From positions 1-51,114 of the IMG/VR virus record IMGVR_UViG_3300033182_000250: a DNA stretch of 51,114 nt, one strand, 5' to 3'. Below the pieces are notes generated by a model. It had not been told where the DNA came from. It saw only the letters and a program-made list of their open reading frames with translations, and did no database searches. The stretch's first letter is position 1. Each line of letters begins with the position of its first letter. This DNA comes from a virus. Of the stretch, positions 19,801-29,377 are shown piece after piece. A program made the translations under genes and the position numbers.

Positions 19801-22800
19801 TACACATATTAATACTAATTTATTAATAGAATCAGCAGAAGAAACAGATTTAGTTAGTGTAAGATTAACATTAGCTTCTACGCCTGATTATTTTAATGTC
19901 GGAGAAATAATAGGAGTATACAATATAAATGGATTATCATCTGGGTTCTATGAAATTTTATCAGTATCGGGTAATATCATAGAAATAAGTACTCCTTCAC
20001 CAATAACAGCAGATGCGTTAAATATCGAAGGAAAAATTACTAGATTAGTTGATGTTCGTGTAAACAATATTACTGACGCAAACACGCTTTTACAAAATAC
20101 TTCAACAGATGATATAACTAGACTATGGATAGACGATGATAGTACAGGGCAATGGATAGTTTTAGAAAATAAAGGAAGGTTGTTAGAACACCAAGTTCTA
20201 ACAAATTCAGATTTAGGTTCGAGTCATAATTATGCTACAGCAATTGCCGCAGATAATAAGAATACTGTTCTTGCAATAGGTGCTCCAGATAACGGTGATG
20301 GTAAAATATTCATATATACTCGAGCTGGTAATAGTGGTTCGTATCAATTAGTACAAGAAATTGAAGCAGAAGATGGCTTTGCGGATGATTTGCAAAAATT
20401 TGGTGCAAGTCTTGCGATGTCACCAGACGGAAAATTCTTAGCAGTAGGATCTCCAAACGCATCTAATGTTAAATCTGTATATAAAAATGATTGGGATCCA
20501 GTACAGGATTATTCAACAGGAGATATAGTTCGTTATCAAGATTCATTGTGGAAAGCACAAGAAAACATTGAAGGTCAGGAAGATAATATACAGTTTAATA
20601 GTTTTCACGGAGTTGCACAGACATTAGTAGAATTAAATCTAGACTCAAGTGATGATGAAACGTTATCGGTAATATTAACTGGTAATTATCCGTTTAATAA
20701 TGTTGAAGCAGATCATATCTTAATAAAAGCGCCTAAGAATATGTATGAAGGCACTACAGTAGATAACTTAATTCGTACAGCATGGAATAAGTATTCTTTT
20801 GCTAATCAAAGCGCAACATCTACAGATGATATTCAACCGTTTGGTGGAAATATACCTTTACTTGATAGCGCATTTTTTACAAGTGATCTTACTATTAAAG
20901 ATAAGATTGATTTTATTTTATATGTTGAAGAATCTAATACTATACCGTTAGTAGGTCAAGTTGTCGAAGTTCCAGGAGGATTTGGTACAGTAGCATATAC
21001 TTTTAATCCAACAGATGAAAGCACAACAACCGCAGCAGTAACAATTTATGTTAAAAATGTAAACGGTACATTTGGATTACAAGGAAGTTTAACTACATCA
21101 ATTGGTGAATATGTAGGAGAATATGTAACAGCAGCACCTACTGAACAAGCTGTAGGAATAGAAAATATTTATGAAGGATTTTGGTTAATTCCTACTCCTA
21201 CATATTCTGTCGCTACAATAAATTCTGATCAAGGCAGAGGTTTGGTAATAAAAGATGTAATTACCGAAGTAAGCAACGACAGTACAGATAGTTATTTTTA
21301 TAATGCACTTGATTATAAAACTTCTACAGTATCCGGTTATAATACAAGAAACAGTCAAGTTACTGTATTAACATATGAAGGCATTCCAGGATTAGTAGCT
21401 GATACGTATGAATCTCCTTTGTATGTTATTAGGGCGCCTAAAGAACTTACTGACAATTTGTCTCCAGGACAAAAATTTAATTTATTCTATAATCCATTGC
21501 CGTTATACGAAGATGCAGATTGGGAACCAGAAACTTTCTATACATTAGGAACAATATTAAGATATCCTACAAGTGCATTTTCTAATGTATACTGGAGAGT
21601 TAGACAAGATCATACTAGTCCGCAAGAATTTTTATTTTTAAATTTATCTACAGTTGATCCAACTGATTTAACATATAATAGTTCTTACTACGAACCGTTA
21701 TCGGAACTTCCTTGGAAAGACCCAGCTAGTATTGCATTAGACATTAATGAGCTTAATAAAGAACAAACAGTATATGATCTATGGGACGGATATATAGATG
21801 TTGAGTTAACAAAAACTTATGCTCCTACAGGCGAATACATTGAACCAAAAGTTGGTATAACTGTACAAGATGTAACTAATTTAGGAACAGCAGAAGTTGT
21901 TTTCTATCAAAGATTTGATACTCGAAATATTAGAATATATGTTAAAGGTGTTTCAGGAACATGGGCACAAGGTAACTTATTCGGAGAAAACAGAGAGATA
22001 CAACTTTTATCTGACGGTTCAGGAGATCCAATTTATGACCCAGCAGTCGGATACCGAGTGTTTGGACAGATACAATCTCGCAGTTTAGGCCTTGATAGTG
22101 CTGGCATTGGTAAATTAATTGTTTTAGATTATGGCGTAAATATCGAGTTAGAACGTCCGTCTGATGCTGCTTTAACAGATGAATATTATACAATTCTTGA
22201 TGCAGAATATTGGTTGTATGACATAGACACTATCTTTGGCATTGAAAGATTACCAAGTATACCAGCAGAAAATAATAACTCTTGGTTACAAGTCTATAAT
22301 GTTCCTGCATCGTCTGGTGGAATACCTAGTGGGTTGTCTAATGAAGGTATGTATCATATATACGAACGCCGAGGAGTAGGACAATTTGTTAAAATTAATT
22401 CTTATATTGTGCCAGAAAGACAAGCAGGAAATCGTTTAGGAACTGATCTAAGATTTTCTAAACTTAACGATTTTTATAGATTATTTGTCAAGACAGAAGG
22501 TGCAGAAGATAGCACTACTACAGCAGGTAAGATCTACGTCATTAAAAACGGCATAGAAAATGATTATACTTATGTATGGGATCTTGGTAAAGATAAAGAA
22601 TATAAAGGAGTATTTGATTCTTCTAGAGCATATTTTGAAAATGATATAGTATATTATGATAATACATTATATCAAGCAATCACTAATGTAGAACCTCCTT
22701 ATACATTATTACCTCCAGCCAATGCAATAGATTGGGCAACAGTTGAAGGAACACGGTCGTATGTTGGTTATATGCCAAATGATTTAGAAATTCTTGTACA

Positions 22801-25800
22801 CGATAGTTCGAGACTTGATAATTTTGATAATGCGGTGTTAGATCAAACATACCTCGCAGACTTTGCTAAAGACTTTGATGTTAGTTTAAACGGTGAAGTT
22901 GTAGTAGCAACAGTATTGTATTCAAATGATGTTATAACTAAAGTTGCTGTTTATAGAAATTATCAAGGACATTTTGAACTTTCGCAAACAATTGATGCTC
23001 CTAACAATGATGTTCAATTTGGGTCAAGTATTTCCATAAGTGCTGATGGCAGAATGATAGCTGTTGGAGCACCTGCAGATGATACTAGAAATGTTGATAG
23101 TGGAAAAGTTTATATTTATAAACAAAATACTCAAGGATTGTTTGACTTAGTTCAAGAACTTATTTCTGGAGATAATGACAGAGCAGAGGCATTTGGATAT
23201 AGAGTACAATTTGATGGAAACAGATTAGCTGTATCTTCTAAAAACGGAAATGCTTATACAGAAACAACATTTGATACGTATAGTGAACCGTTAACAGGAT
23301 ATGTGTTAGATCCAAATTCATTATTAACTGATAACCCAACTACGTTTGATAGAGGGTTTACTACTATTAGAGATTATAATAACGATGCTGGCACAGTGAA
23401 AGTTTATCAAAGATTTAATGATTCGATGATCTATGGACACATTGTTGATTTTGATTTTTATGATGAAAATGACACTACAAATATAGTTAGATATTTTGGC
23501 AGAAATACGTTATTATCAAATAATCATTTATATGTAGGAATTCCACGCTTGCATTATAATTCTGCAACAAGAGAAGGTGTTGTTGTAGATTATAGAATTC
23601 CTGATAATACAACAATATGGTCCACATTAAGAAATGTTAAAAATCCAGTTGATGTTAACAAAATTAAGCGTGTAATGCTGTATAATGCTAAAACTAAAGA
23701 TTTGATTCAGTACCTAGACTATGTTGATATTTTACAAGGCAAGATCCCTGGTCCGGCAGAACAAGAAATTTCTTACAAAACATATTACGATCCGGCCACA
23801 TATTCAACTGGCACAGGAATTAGTGTTGATGCAGGAAATAGTTGGGGCAAAGAATACGTTGGAAAATTATGGTGGGATTTAACTAATGCTAAGTTTATTA
23901 ATCCTTATCAAGAAAATGTTGTGTTCAGTGCAAACAGTTGGAATGAAGCGTATTCAGAAAATAATACTATTGATATATATGAATGGGTAGAAAGTTTATA
24001 CCTTCCGTCAGAATGGGATTCTTTAAGTGGAACTGAGCAAGGCGTTATACAAGGAGTTACAGGAACAACACGTTACGGTGACGACGTTTATGTCTCTAAG
24101 AGAGTGTACGATACTGCATCTGATACCTTTACTACTTATTTTTATTATTGGGTTCTTAATAAAACTACAGTGCCTAATATTGAAAGTAGAACAATTTCTG
24201 CACAACAAGTGTCTGCACTAATATTAGATCCGGCGAATGAAGGTTATCGTTTTATTAGTTTTATTAGTCCAACACAATTCGCATTATATAATTGTACAGA
24301 TTTGATCAGAGGCGATGATGTTGCATTAAGCATACAATATTGGGTTATCGACGATCAAGAAATTAATATACACAATCAATACCAGATATTAACAGAAGGG
24401 TTAGAATCAAGTAAGCCAAATAGAGATATTGAAAAGAAATGGTTTGATAGTTTAGTAGGGTATGACGCTGCAAATAGACAAGTTCCAGCACCGGAGTTAA
24501 GTCCAAAAGAACGATATGGAATTCTTAATAACCCACGACAAGGATGGTTTGTTAATAGAACAGAAGCATTAAAACAATTAATTGATAGAATTAACAGCGT
24601 ATTAATTAATACGTTAATTGTAGACGACAAAGATATATCTTCATTAACACAAAGAGAAGAGCCGCCTTTACTTTCAAGTAATCGATACGATAGAACGGTC
24701 GATGCGTTAATTGATTTACAGTTTGTTGGTGTAGCGAAAGCTGTCCAAGCAGAATTAACACCTAGAGTTGAAAATGGCAAAATTGTTGATGTACAAATCA
24801 CAAATGCAGGTAGAGGATATATTAATCCTCCAACAGTAACAATATTTGGAACAGGCGAAAATGCTGTCGTTACAACTGAAATTGACTCGCAAGGTCGTGT
24901 TATTGCAGTAGAGATAGAGAATTCAGGTCAATATTATGATTCAAATACAAGACTAAGCGTAAGAAGATTTACTGTTTTAGTAGAAGCAGACGAATCATTA
25001 AATGGTAAGTGGGCACTTTATGAAAGAGACACAGTTGCTAAAGAATGGATACGTGTAGAGAGTCAAGCATATGATGTAAGTTTATACTGGGATTATGCAG
25101 ACTGGTATGACACTGGTTATAATTCATTCACAGAAATTGATCACTTAATTGACTATTCTTATAATTTAGATTCTGTTAACGATAATACTGGAGACATAAT
25201 TAAGATTCAAAATGTTGGATCAGGTGGTTGGTTGTTACTCGAAAAGGTTGCTAGTCAAACTAATGCTGATTATACCGTAAATTATAAAACAGTTGGCCGC
25301 CAAAATGGGACAGTACAATTTAAGAGCACTCTTTATGATACTACTACAAGTTTAGTTGGTTATGATATAACAAGTTATGATGCATTATTATTTGATAGCC
25401 TTCCGTCAACTGAAACAAGAATTATATTAGAAACAATTAGAGATAATATATTTGTTGACGAGTTAGAAGTTGAATATAATAAGTTATTCTTTGCAAGTTT
25501 ACGTTATGTGTTTGCTGAACAGAGTTATGTTGACTGGGCATTTAAAACTAGTTTTATTAAAGCACAGCATAATGTTGGAGAATTAGAACAACACGTTAAT
25601 TTCCAAAATGATAATTTGCCAAATTACGAAGATTATATTAAAGAAGTAAAACCTTATAAAACAAAAATAAGAGAATATTTAAGCGCATATGAAAAGTTAG
25701 AAAATTCACAATCAATGATATCTGATTTTGATTTGCCTGCAAGATATGTAGATAGATTTAAAGGTATTGTTCCTCAAATTGTTAAAGTAATTGATAATGA

Positions 25801-28800
25801 AATAATAGAACAAAATGCAGATTTAGATGTATACCCAAATAAAAACTGGGCAGACAATGTAGGGTACAAAGTTTTACGAATTGAAATAGCAAATGAAGGT
25901 GTAAAATATGCCGGAATTCCTTTAATTAAACTTGTTGGTGGTGGAGGCACTGGCGCTACTGCGATAGCATCTTTAGGAGTTAACGGCACCATAAGTTCAA
26001 TTAAGGTAGTAAATCAAGGTAAAGGATACTTATCCGCACCTGAAGTTGTAATTGAAGGTAGTTTACTAGCTGGAGGCTCTGAAGCAAAAGCAGTTGCAGT
26101 TATAGGAAATACTCCTGTAAGAACTATGCATACTGTTGTTAAATTTGATAGAGTGTCAGGCACATACGAATTTGTTAATCTTGCTACTACAGAAACATTC
26201 GTTACTACAGGTAATAAAGAAACGTTTAATTTAAAATGGCCAATGGATTTAAGAACGACTCGTGTAGCAGTTTACTTAGATAATGATGAGGTATTAGGTA
26301 GACAATATACATATGAGAATCTTTTAGACACCTCTAAAGGTTATGATCGTTATTACGGACAAATACAATTTATAGATCCACCTAGTACTGGAAAAGAATT
26401 ACGTGTAGAATACTACAAAGACATTAAGATGCTTAATGCACAGGATCGTATTAACTTAGCATACGAGCCAACTACAGAGCAGTTTGGTAAAACACTTGGT
26501 CAGTTAATGGACGGCGTTGATTATGGCGGTGTTGAAGTTAGATCCTTCGAGTTTGGCGGAACAACAGGATGGGATAGTCAACCTTGGTTTACACAAGGAT
26601 GGGACGTATATGATACAACTTTTGAAGATTATGTAATAACGTCCAAACGTATAGAATTAACATTACCATCTAATGTTAGTGTCCAGCAAAATCAAGAAAT
26701 AATACAAGATGTTACAGGTGCTACTGGTATAGTAGTAACAAATAGTACAGGAAATGTAATAACCTTAATAACAGAATTTGGTACAGAGTTTAGTACTGAG
26801 AATGAGCTAAGATTTGATGACAGTACTATGGTCGGACCTAGCAATGGAGAGTCGATACCTTCAAGTATTGATCAATATCTACAGCTAACTGCTGTATTAG
26901 AAGATGATGTTGAGTATAATGTTTATAGATTAGGTTATGATTCTACTAACATATTAATTAGAAATCATCGTCTTGATGATAGTAATTGGGATGGCTCTAC
27001 AGTAGGTACTTCTACAAATCCTGAAGCAAGAATGTTACCTATAGTAGGTGATGGAACAACGACAACGGTATCATTAATTGATAACAATATTTCAACGGCA
27101 GTCGCAGCAGATGAAGAATATGTAATTATTATTGTTCGTAAGAATACATCAGACGGTGCATTCCTTCCAGATCCAGATAGTTACGATACTTTATTACAGG
27201 GCGGTGATTTAGCATACTCAACTGCAACTGGATTAACTGCTGCTGATATTAATATCGACGGCGATGGGTTTGTAACAACGACAACAAGCAAAGGTCCAGA
27301 AGAAGTAGTTCCAGGGCAAGTCCTTGATACAGTAGACATCACAATTTACGAAAAACCAATTGGCGGCGCAAGCCAAGTAGTTTCTAGAAATTATACAGGT
27401 GATGGGTCTACTAGAGAATTTAATTTAGGAACAATACCTGTTAAAGCAGAAAATCTTTTTGTAAAGGTTGATTATTCTGTACAAGAATTAACTACGGATT
27501 ATAGAATTAATTACACTACTGGTATAGTACAATTTGTTACAGCTCCACAAGATGGCGCTAGAATTAGTTTAATAACACTAGAAAATTCCGCAGCACAAAT
27601 ATTAGATATTGACATATTTGAAGGTGACGGTGAAACTGTAGAATTTTTAACTAATGCTAGATGGGAGGATAATGCAGATGCGTTTGTAACTATAAATGGT
27701 GTGACAACTGAAGTTACACTGATACAAGCAGATAATAGTTACGAATATCCAAATAATTTTGTAGTTAAAACTCCTACGCCAGCAGCAGCCGGTGCTAGAA
27801 TCAGTGTTATGATAACAGTAGGCGGAGAGACAGATGTAGAATACAGTCAAGTTAGTGTAGATACTATTGTTGCAGACGGTAGTACAACTGTGTTTAATTT
27901 GTCTGATTCTTCTGGAATATTTGCACAAGAACCACTACACTTTTATACGCTAGTTAAAGTTAACGATACCGTATTAAGTGCAGGATATAGTCAACAATTC
28001 ACAGTAAGCGGTAGTGTAAGAGAGTATCAGTTGGATTTGGCGCAAGTTCCTGTGGCTAGTTTAAATTATTATGATATACAAGTATATCTAAATGGCAGAC
28101 AACTTGAGTATTTGCAAGAATGGTTGTTTGAAGGAGCAGGTGCTTATGATTCTAGTTTGCCTCCTGCTTCTCAGCCAGGAAGTACAGTTACTCTTGAGAG
28201 AGGTGTAGCAGAAGACGGAGACGAGTTAAAGGTATTTGTAATTACTAGAGGAGAGTATAGGTTTGGCTATTTAGATAGCGCAAACGATTATGTTAGTACT
28301 CCGACTACATTGTACTTAGACAATGCATACAATGAAGGCGATATAATTTCAGTATACCAATTTAGTAATCATGATAGCCAAGGTTTAGAAAGATATACAT
28401 TGGAAGTAACAGAGAAGACAGATTTAACTGTTAATACTGAGGCTTATTATAATTTTGCATTATTACAAAGAGGAATTATAGCACTACGTAATCAAATACA
28501 AGACGATCAGTATGTATGGATTGCATTAAACGGTACTTTATTAACACCAAGCGTAGATTATTCTTTAACAGAAAATAGACGCTATGTTAAGTTAGTATCT
28601 ATACCTCAAGAAAATGATATAATAGAAGTTATACATTTTGCTAATCAAGTAGTTATTAACAAGTTTGGCTGGAGACAGTTTAAGGATATGCTCAACAGAA
28701 CGCATTATAAGCGTTTAGATGATGCATATACACTGGCACAAGATTTGAATTGGTACGACAAAACTATTGAGATTGTCGATGCTACAGGTCTACCAGAGCC

Positions 28801-29374
28801 AAAATATGATGCTAAACAACCTGGCGTAATCTTTATTGAAGGCGAGCGTATTGAATTTTTTAATAGAACTGGAAATACATTAAATCAATTACGTCGAGGT
28901 ACATTAGGTACCGGTGTTAAAGAAGTTTATGAAGTAGGTACTAATTTAATAGAACAAGGTGTAGATACAAATATGCCTTATAAAGACGAAACTGAAGTGA
29001 TAACAATTACAGCAGACGGCACTTCTTCAACTTTTGAATTGCCATTTGATACAGATTTGTTTAATTTAAGATATGGTACAGCTAAAGATTTATTAGAAGT
29101 ATTTGTTGGAGGACGTAGGTTACGTAAAAATGCTATACAAGTTTATAATAACGAGTTAGCCCAAGATAGTCCAGAAGGCGATGAAGAGCATCAAGCAGAT
29201 TTTACAATTAGTGGAAATACTTTAACTTTAGCGGATACTCCAGATATAGGTATCAAAATAAGCATTATTAGAAAGATTGGAAAACCGTGGAAAGAATCTG
29301 GAACACCGCTTTCTCAAGCAGATAGTGACATAGCAAGATTCTTACGTGCGAAGACAACGGATCTACCACGATAA
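13811..29374 (+). CDS. 7: Giant gp7-position baseplate wedge/structural protein (5187 residues)
   Basis: Single uninterrupted gene of 15.6 kb directly after gp6, where T4 has gp7 (1032 residues). The first 170 residues (SAAHLPRYFRTQTNTKFLSS, TLDQLIQPGTAEKLNGYVGR) are a recognisable opening of large structural proteins in marine T4-like phages. Later parts are modular: six W/Y-rich modules resembling CBM5/12 carbohydrate-binding folds (near residues 227, 1475, 1734, 2226, 2569, 2931); FG-GAP-like propeller blades near 2137-2225 and 3017-3260 (FGASLAMSPDGKFLAVGSP, FGSSISISADGRMIAVGAP); two Gly-rich GY(x)nP repeat units near 3642-3714 and 4020-4099; and several DGxTxxF beta-modules between 4130 and 5080. 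The C-terminal GVIFIEGERIEFF and LNQLRRGTLGTG are again conserved. No inteins or catalytic motifs were seen. GGAGG at 13794-13798 is the likely ribosome site. The gp7 name rests mainly on position. Confidence 0.7.
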   Translation: MAYDNDQKEFPLPTGDNDGRRRSAAHLPRYFRTQTNTKFLSSTLDQLIQPGTAEKLNGYVGRKQAKGYNYGDNYIGDVSVDRENYQLEPVAVIKDELDNVKFYADYNDYVNQIRNLDGNVDDYSLLSRQEYYAWNPHIDWDKFVNFREYYWLPSGPQTINVIGQNIDVESTYTVKAVNNGDNYGYVFTPDGLTQNPELTLYRGITYKFEINAPGNPISFRTGKVAADKWTKSKYYDTGEKALYNGTIYTAITEHLSRDSFEQDSDKWELDTTFNLVSQVSNQSVENGTIELKLDAATPDLIYYMSDKDIYASGLIRVKDISEATFIDVEKEILGKKTYTMDNGYALSNGMKISFQGTVVPEKYAEGAWYVEGIGSEITLISEEELNVPSAFTQDLTVSFDTEGFDRLPYSEALGYPINKDYITINRGSADGNLWSKYNRWFHKSVIEISEQVNGQEPELDQSSRATRPIIEFEAGLKLFNFGTYIKPNVDLVDDFTKDAFSIVEGSTGYNIDGIDVSNGMRVIFTADPDPLVKGKIYEIRFITHNNNRQITLVETEDSTPLENQTLLCKQGAVYKGKMLWFNGDNWILGQDKTSTNQPPLFDVYDCGGYSYADTSVYESSTFTGTKIFSYEVGTGSSDSELGFPLSYRSIQNVGDIVFKFDLLSDSLTYCPFASNPQEQIIGSGFLRRYSNIDSFEIVNGWTKANELSSQPVIRQYTVDNTRTFYPIDVYDNSGLLNDLWTRVYVNNRLLFEDQDYTITVDARQRAVVNFLLELNFGDVIIIKTRSSAVKNNNGLYEIPASLERNPLNEDIVNFTLGEINDHVGTIVEEATAFNGAYPGTSNLRDLGSVSKYGKRIVKHSCPLNLPLYHLIDKDANIVKALKYARREYGKFKRQFLQVAHDLGFSGPVKEHVDKILNEIVKDKTKTMPFYFSDMVPFGAAVHNVFEIDDPDLIYFALSRVFDITQASDKAVEIYQNDIQLLYGKDYTFNDQGFAIITTDKVIGDVIDIYEYETTNGCYTPPTPTKLGLYPKYEPSKFVDDTYLEAKEVIQGHDGSITIAFNDYRDDLLLELEKRIYNNLKVSYDATLFDINDFIPSEYRNTGILKSQFDNSIIGDFVQWLQLTDEDYTTNTSYLREDTFTFNHTGMTSPSGNVVGGYWRNVYKYSYNTDRPHTHPWEMLGYSIKPTWWDDQYGEAPYTSNNLLMWEDIEAGIIREPGQLPIVDKKYIHTGLISHLPVNEDGNLISPVLSGYIKNYSTTRLNANFVFGESGPVETAWRRSSEYPFALLTSIVLNQPARAFATGFDRLRQKKGPVDDIIYNSPNRQLRLTDIQFPNNVNAKERTYTSGFVNYIYDYLASNVTVTYESYIENLQAIDNQIGFKLAGFTSKDKFKLILDSRTPSNEGNVFVPDENYRIVLNKSVPVRNVYYSGVIIEKQAYGFIVKGYNNDQPYFQYNKANISASDPLLNIGGISQNFVYWDVNKLYSKGVVVEFNNSYYRVTEAHTSGADFDGTKFAKLPALPLVGGTDAYFRKKFSSKVSILPYGSVLATIQDVVDFLLGYGNYLEEQGFVFDYYSAENEFVADWNTSAKEFMFWTTQNWKASSVITLSPGAFQLKFVSDYAIVDDIYDTFYGYRLLKADGKKLIPEYVSLTREEPKEFILRTKITEDGIFAVRLSLVQKEHVVLIDNRTVFGDIIFDQEPGYRQERIRILGYRTTDWDGSINIPGFIFDNAKITEWAPWTDYAIGDLVKYKEFYYTARNKISGTEVFDDTQWSRLAEKPEMGLIPNFEYKTNQFADFYDLDTDNFDVEQQKFAQHLIGYQNRQYLANIINDDVSQYKFYQGMIQEKGTRNALDKLFDVLSSADKDSIEFYEEWAIKSGQYGAADGFEEVEYILDESKMRLEPQSFELVNRVTGEETDLVYRILPYQTYLRPSDYAHAPFPEKVIDVNTTYVKNSGYVNPEDVEFIVADYNAIKNINYLTCNIGDRIWVGNDELSWNVYTHINTNLLIESAEETDLVSVRLTLASTPDYFNVGEIIGVYNINGLSSGFYEILSVSGNIIEISTPSPITADALNIEGKITRLVDVRVNNITDANTLLQNTSTDDITRLWIDDDSTGQWIVLENKGRLLEHQVLTNSDLGSSHNYATAIAADNKNTVLAIGAPDNGDGKIFIYTRAGNSGSYQLVQEIEAEDGFADDLQKFGASLAMSPDGKFLAVGSPNASNVKSVYKNDWDPVQDYSTGDIVRYQDSLWKAQENIEGQEDNIQFNSFHGVAQTLVELNLDSSDDETLSVILTGNYPFNNVEADHILIKAPKNMYEGTTVDNLIRTAWNKYSFANQSATSTDDIQPFGGNIPLLDSAFFTSDLTIKDKIDFILYVEESNTIPLVGQVVEVPGGFGTVAYTFNPTDESTTTAAVTIYVKNVNGTFGLQGSLTTSIGEYVGEYVTAAPTEQAVGIENIYEGFWLIPTPTYSVATINSDQGRGLVIKDVITEVSNDSTDSYFYNALDYKTSTVSGYNTRNSQVTVLTYEGIPGLVADTYESPLYVIRAPKELTDNLSPGQKFNLFYNPLPLYEDADWEPETFYTLGTILRYPTSAFSNVYWRVRQDHTSPQEFLFLNLSTVDPTDLTYNSSYYEPLSELPWKDPASIALDINELNKEQTVYDLWDGYIDVELTKTYAPTGEYIEPKVGITVQDVTNLGTAEVVFYQRFDTRNIRIYVKGVSGTWAQGNLFGENREIQLLSDGSGDPIYDPAVGYRVFGQIQSRSLGLDSAGIGKLIVLDYGVNIELERPSDAALTDEYYTILDAEYWLYDIDTIFGIERLPSIPAENNNSWLQVYNVPASSGGIPSGLSNEGMYHIYERRGVGQFVKINSYIVPERQAGNRLGTDLRFSKLNDFYRLFVKTEGAEDSTTTAGKIYVIKNGIENDYTYVWDLGKDKEYKGVFDSSRAYFENDIVYYDNTLYQAITNVEPPYTLLPPANAIDWATVEGTRSYVGYMPNDLEILVHDSSRLDNFDNAVLDQTYLADFAKDFDVSLNGEVVVATVLYSNDVITKVAVYRNYQGHFELSQTIDAPNNDVQFGSSISISADGRMIAVGAPADDTRNVDSGKVYIYKQNTQGLFDLVQELISGDNDRAEAFGYRVQFDGNRLAVSSKNGNAYTETTFDTYSEPLTGYVLDPNSLLTDNPTTFDRGFTTIRDYNNDAGTVKVYQRFNDSMIYGHIVDFDFYDENDTTNIVRYFGRNTLLSNNHLYVGIPRLHYNSATREGVVVDYRIPDNTTIWSTLRNVKNPVDVNKIKRVMLYNAKTKDLIQYLDYVDILQGKIPGPAEQEISYKTYYDPATYSTGTGISVDAGNSWGKEYVGKLWWDLTNAKFINPYQENVVFSANSWNEAYSENNTIDIYEWVESLYLPSEWDSLSGTEQGVIQGVTGTTRYGDDVYVSKRVYDTASDTFTTYFYYWVLNKTTVPNIESRTISAQQVSALILDPANEGYRFISFISPTQFALYNCTDLIRGDDVALSIQYWVIDDQEINIHNQYQILTEGLESSKPNRDIEKKWFDSLVGYDAANRQVPAPELSPKERYGILNNPRQGWFVNRTEALKQLIDRINSVLINTLIVDDKDISSLTQREEPPLLSSNRYDRTVDALIDLQFVGVAKAVQAELTPRVENGKIVDVQITNAGRGYINPPTVTIFGTGENAVVTTEIDSQGRVIAVEIENSGQYYDSNTRLSVRRFTVLVEADESLNGKWALYERDTVAKEWIRVESQAYDVSLYWDYADWYDTGYNSFTEIDHLIDYSYNLDSVNDNTGDIIKIQNVGSGGWLLLEKVASQTNADYTVNYKTVGRQNGTVQFKSTLYDTTTSLVGYDITSYDALLFDSLPSTETRIILETIRDNIFVDELEVEYNKLFFASLRYVFAEQSYVDWAFKTSFIKAQHNVGELEQHVNFQNDNLPNYEDYIKEVKPYKTKIREYLSAYEKLENSQSMISDFDLPARYVDRFKGIVPQIVKVIDNEIIEQNADLDVYPNKNWADNVGYKVLRIEIANEGVKYAGIPLIKLVGGGGTGATAIASLGVNGTISSIKVVNQGKGYLSAPEVVIEGSLLAGGSEAKAVAVIGNTPVRTMHTVVKFDRVSGTYEFVNLATTETFVTTGNKETFNLKWPMDLRTTRVAVYLDNDEVLGRQYTYENLLDTSKGYDRYYGQIQFIDPPSTGKELRVEYYKDIKMLNAQDRINLAYEPTTEQFGKTLGQLMDGVDYGGVEVRSFEFGGTTGWDSQPWFTQGWDVYDTTFEDYVITSKRIELTLPSNVSVQQNQEIIQDVTGATGIVVTNSTGNVITLITEFGTEFSTENELRFDDSTMVGPSNGESIPSSIDQYLQLTAVLEDDVEYNVYRLGYDSTNILIRNHRLDDSNWDGSTVGTSTNPEARMLPIVGDGTTTTVSLIDNNISTAVAADEEYVIIIVRKNTSDGAFLPDPDSYDTLLQGGDLAYSTATGLTAADINIDGDGFVTTTTSKGPEEVVPGQVLDTVDITIYEKPIGGASQVVSRNYTGDGSTREFNLGTIPVKAENLFVKVDYSVQELTTDYRINYTTGIVQFVTAPQDGARISLITLENSAAQILDIDIFEGDGETVEFLTNARWEDNADAFVTINGVTTEVTLIQADNSYEYPNNFVVKTPTPAAAGARISVMITVGGETDVEYSQVSVDTIVADGSTTVFNLSDSSGIFAQEPLHFYTLVKVNDTVLSAGYSQQFTVSGSVREYQLDLAQVPVASLNYYDIQVYLNGRQLEYLQEWLFEGAGAYDSSLPPASQPGSTVTLERGVAEDGDELKVFVITRGEYRFGYLDSANDYVSTPTTLYLDNAYNEGDIISVYQFSNHDSQGLERYTLEVTEKTDLTVNTEAYYNFALLQRGIIALRNQIQDDQYVWIALNGTLLTPSVDYSLTENRRYVKLVSIPQENDIIEVIHFANQVVINKFGWRQFKDMLNRTHYKRLDDAYTLAQDLNWYDKTIEIVDATGLPEPKYDAKQPGVIFIEGERIEFFNRTGNTLNQLRRGTLGTGVKEVYEVGTNLIEQGVDTNMPYKDETEVITITADGTSSTFELPFDTDLFNLRYGTAKDLLEVFVGGRRLRKNAIQVYNNELAQDSPEGDEEHQADFTISGNTLTLADTPDIGIKISIIRKIGKPWKESGTPLSQADSDIARFLRAKTTDLPR

Positions 29375-29377
29375 ATA
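29370..29377 (+). promoter_or_regulatory. Late promoter box
   Basis: GATAAATA overlapping the stop of the giant gene, followed by AGGAAG at 29385-29390 and the ATG at 29397. Confidence 0.6.

Noticed and set aside
13811-29374. Possible intein or frameshift in the giant gene
   Set aside because: No splice-site block, HN-Cys/Ser/Thr junction with LAGLIDADG or HNH motif, and the frame is open throughout; length is better explained by modular beta domains.
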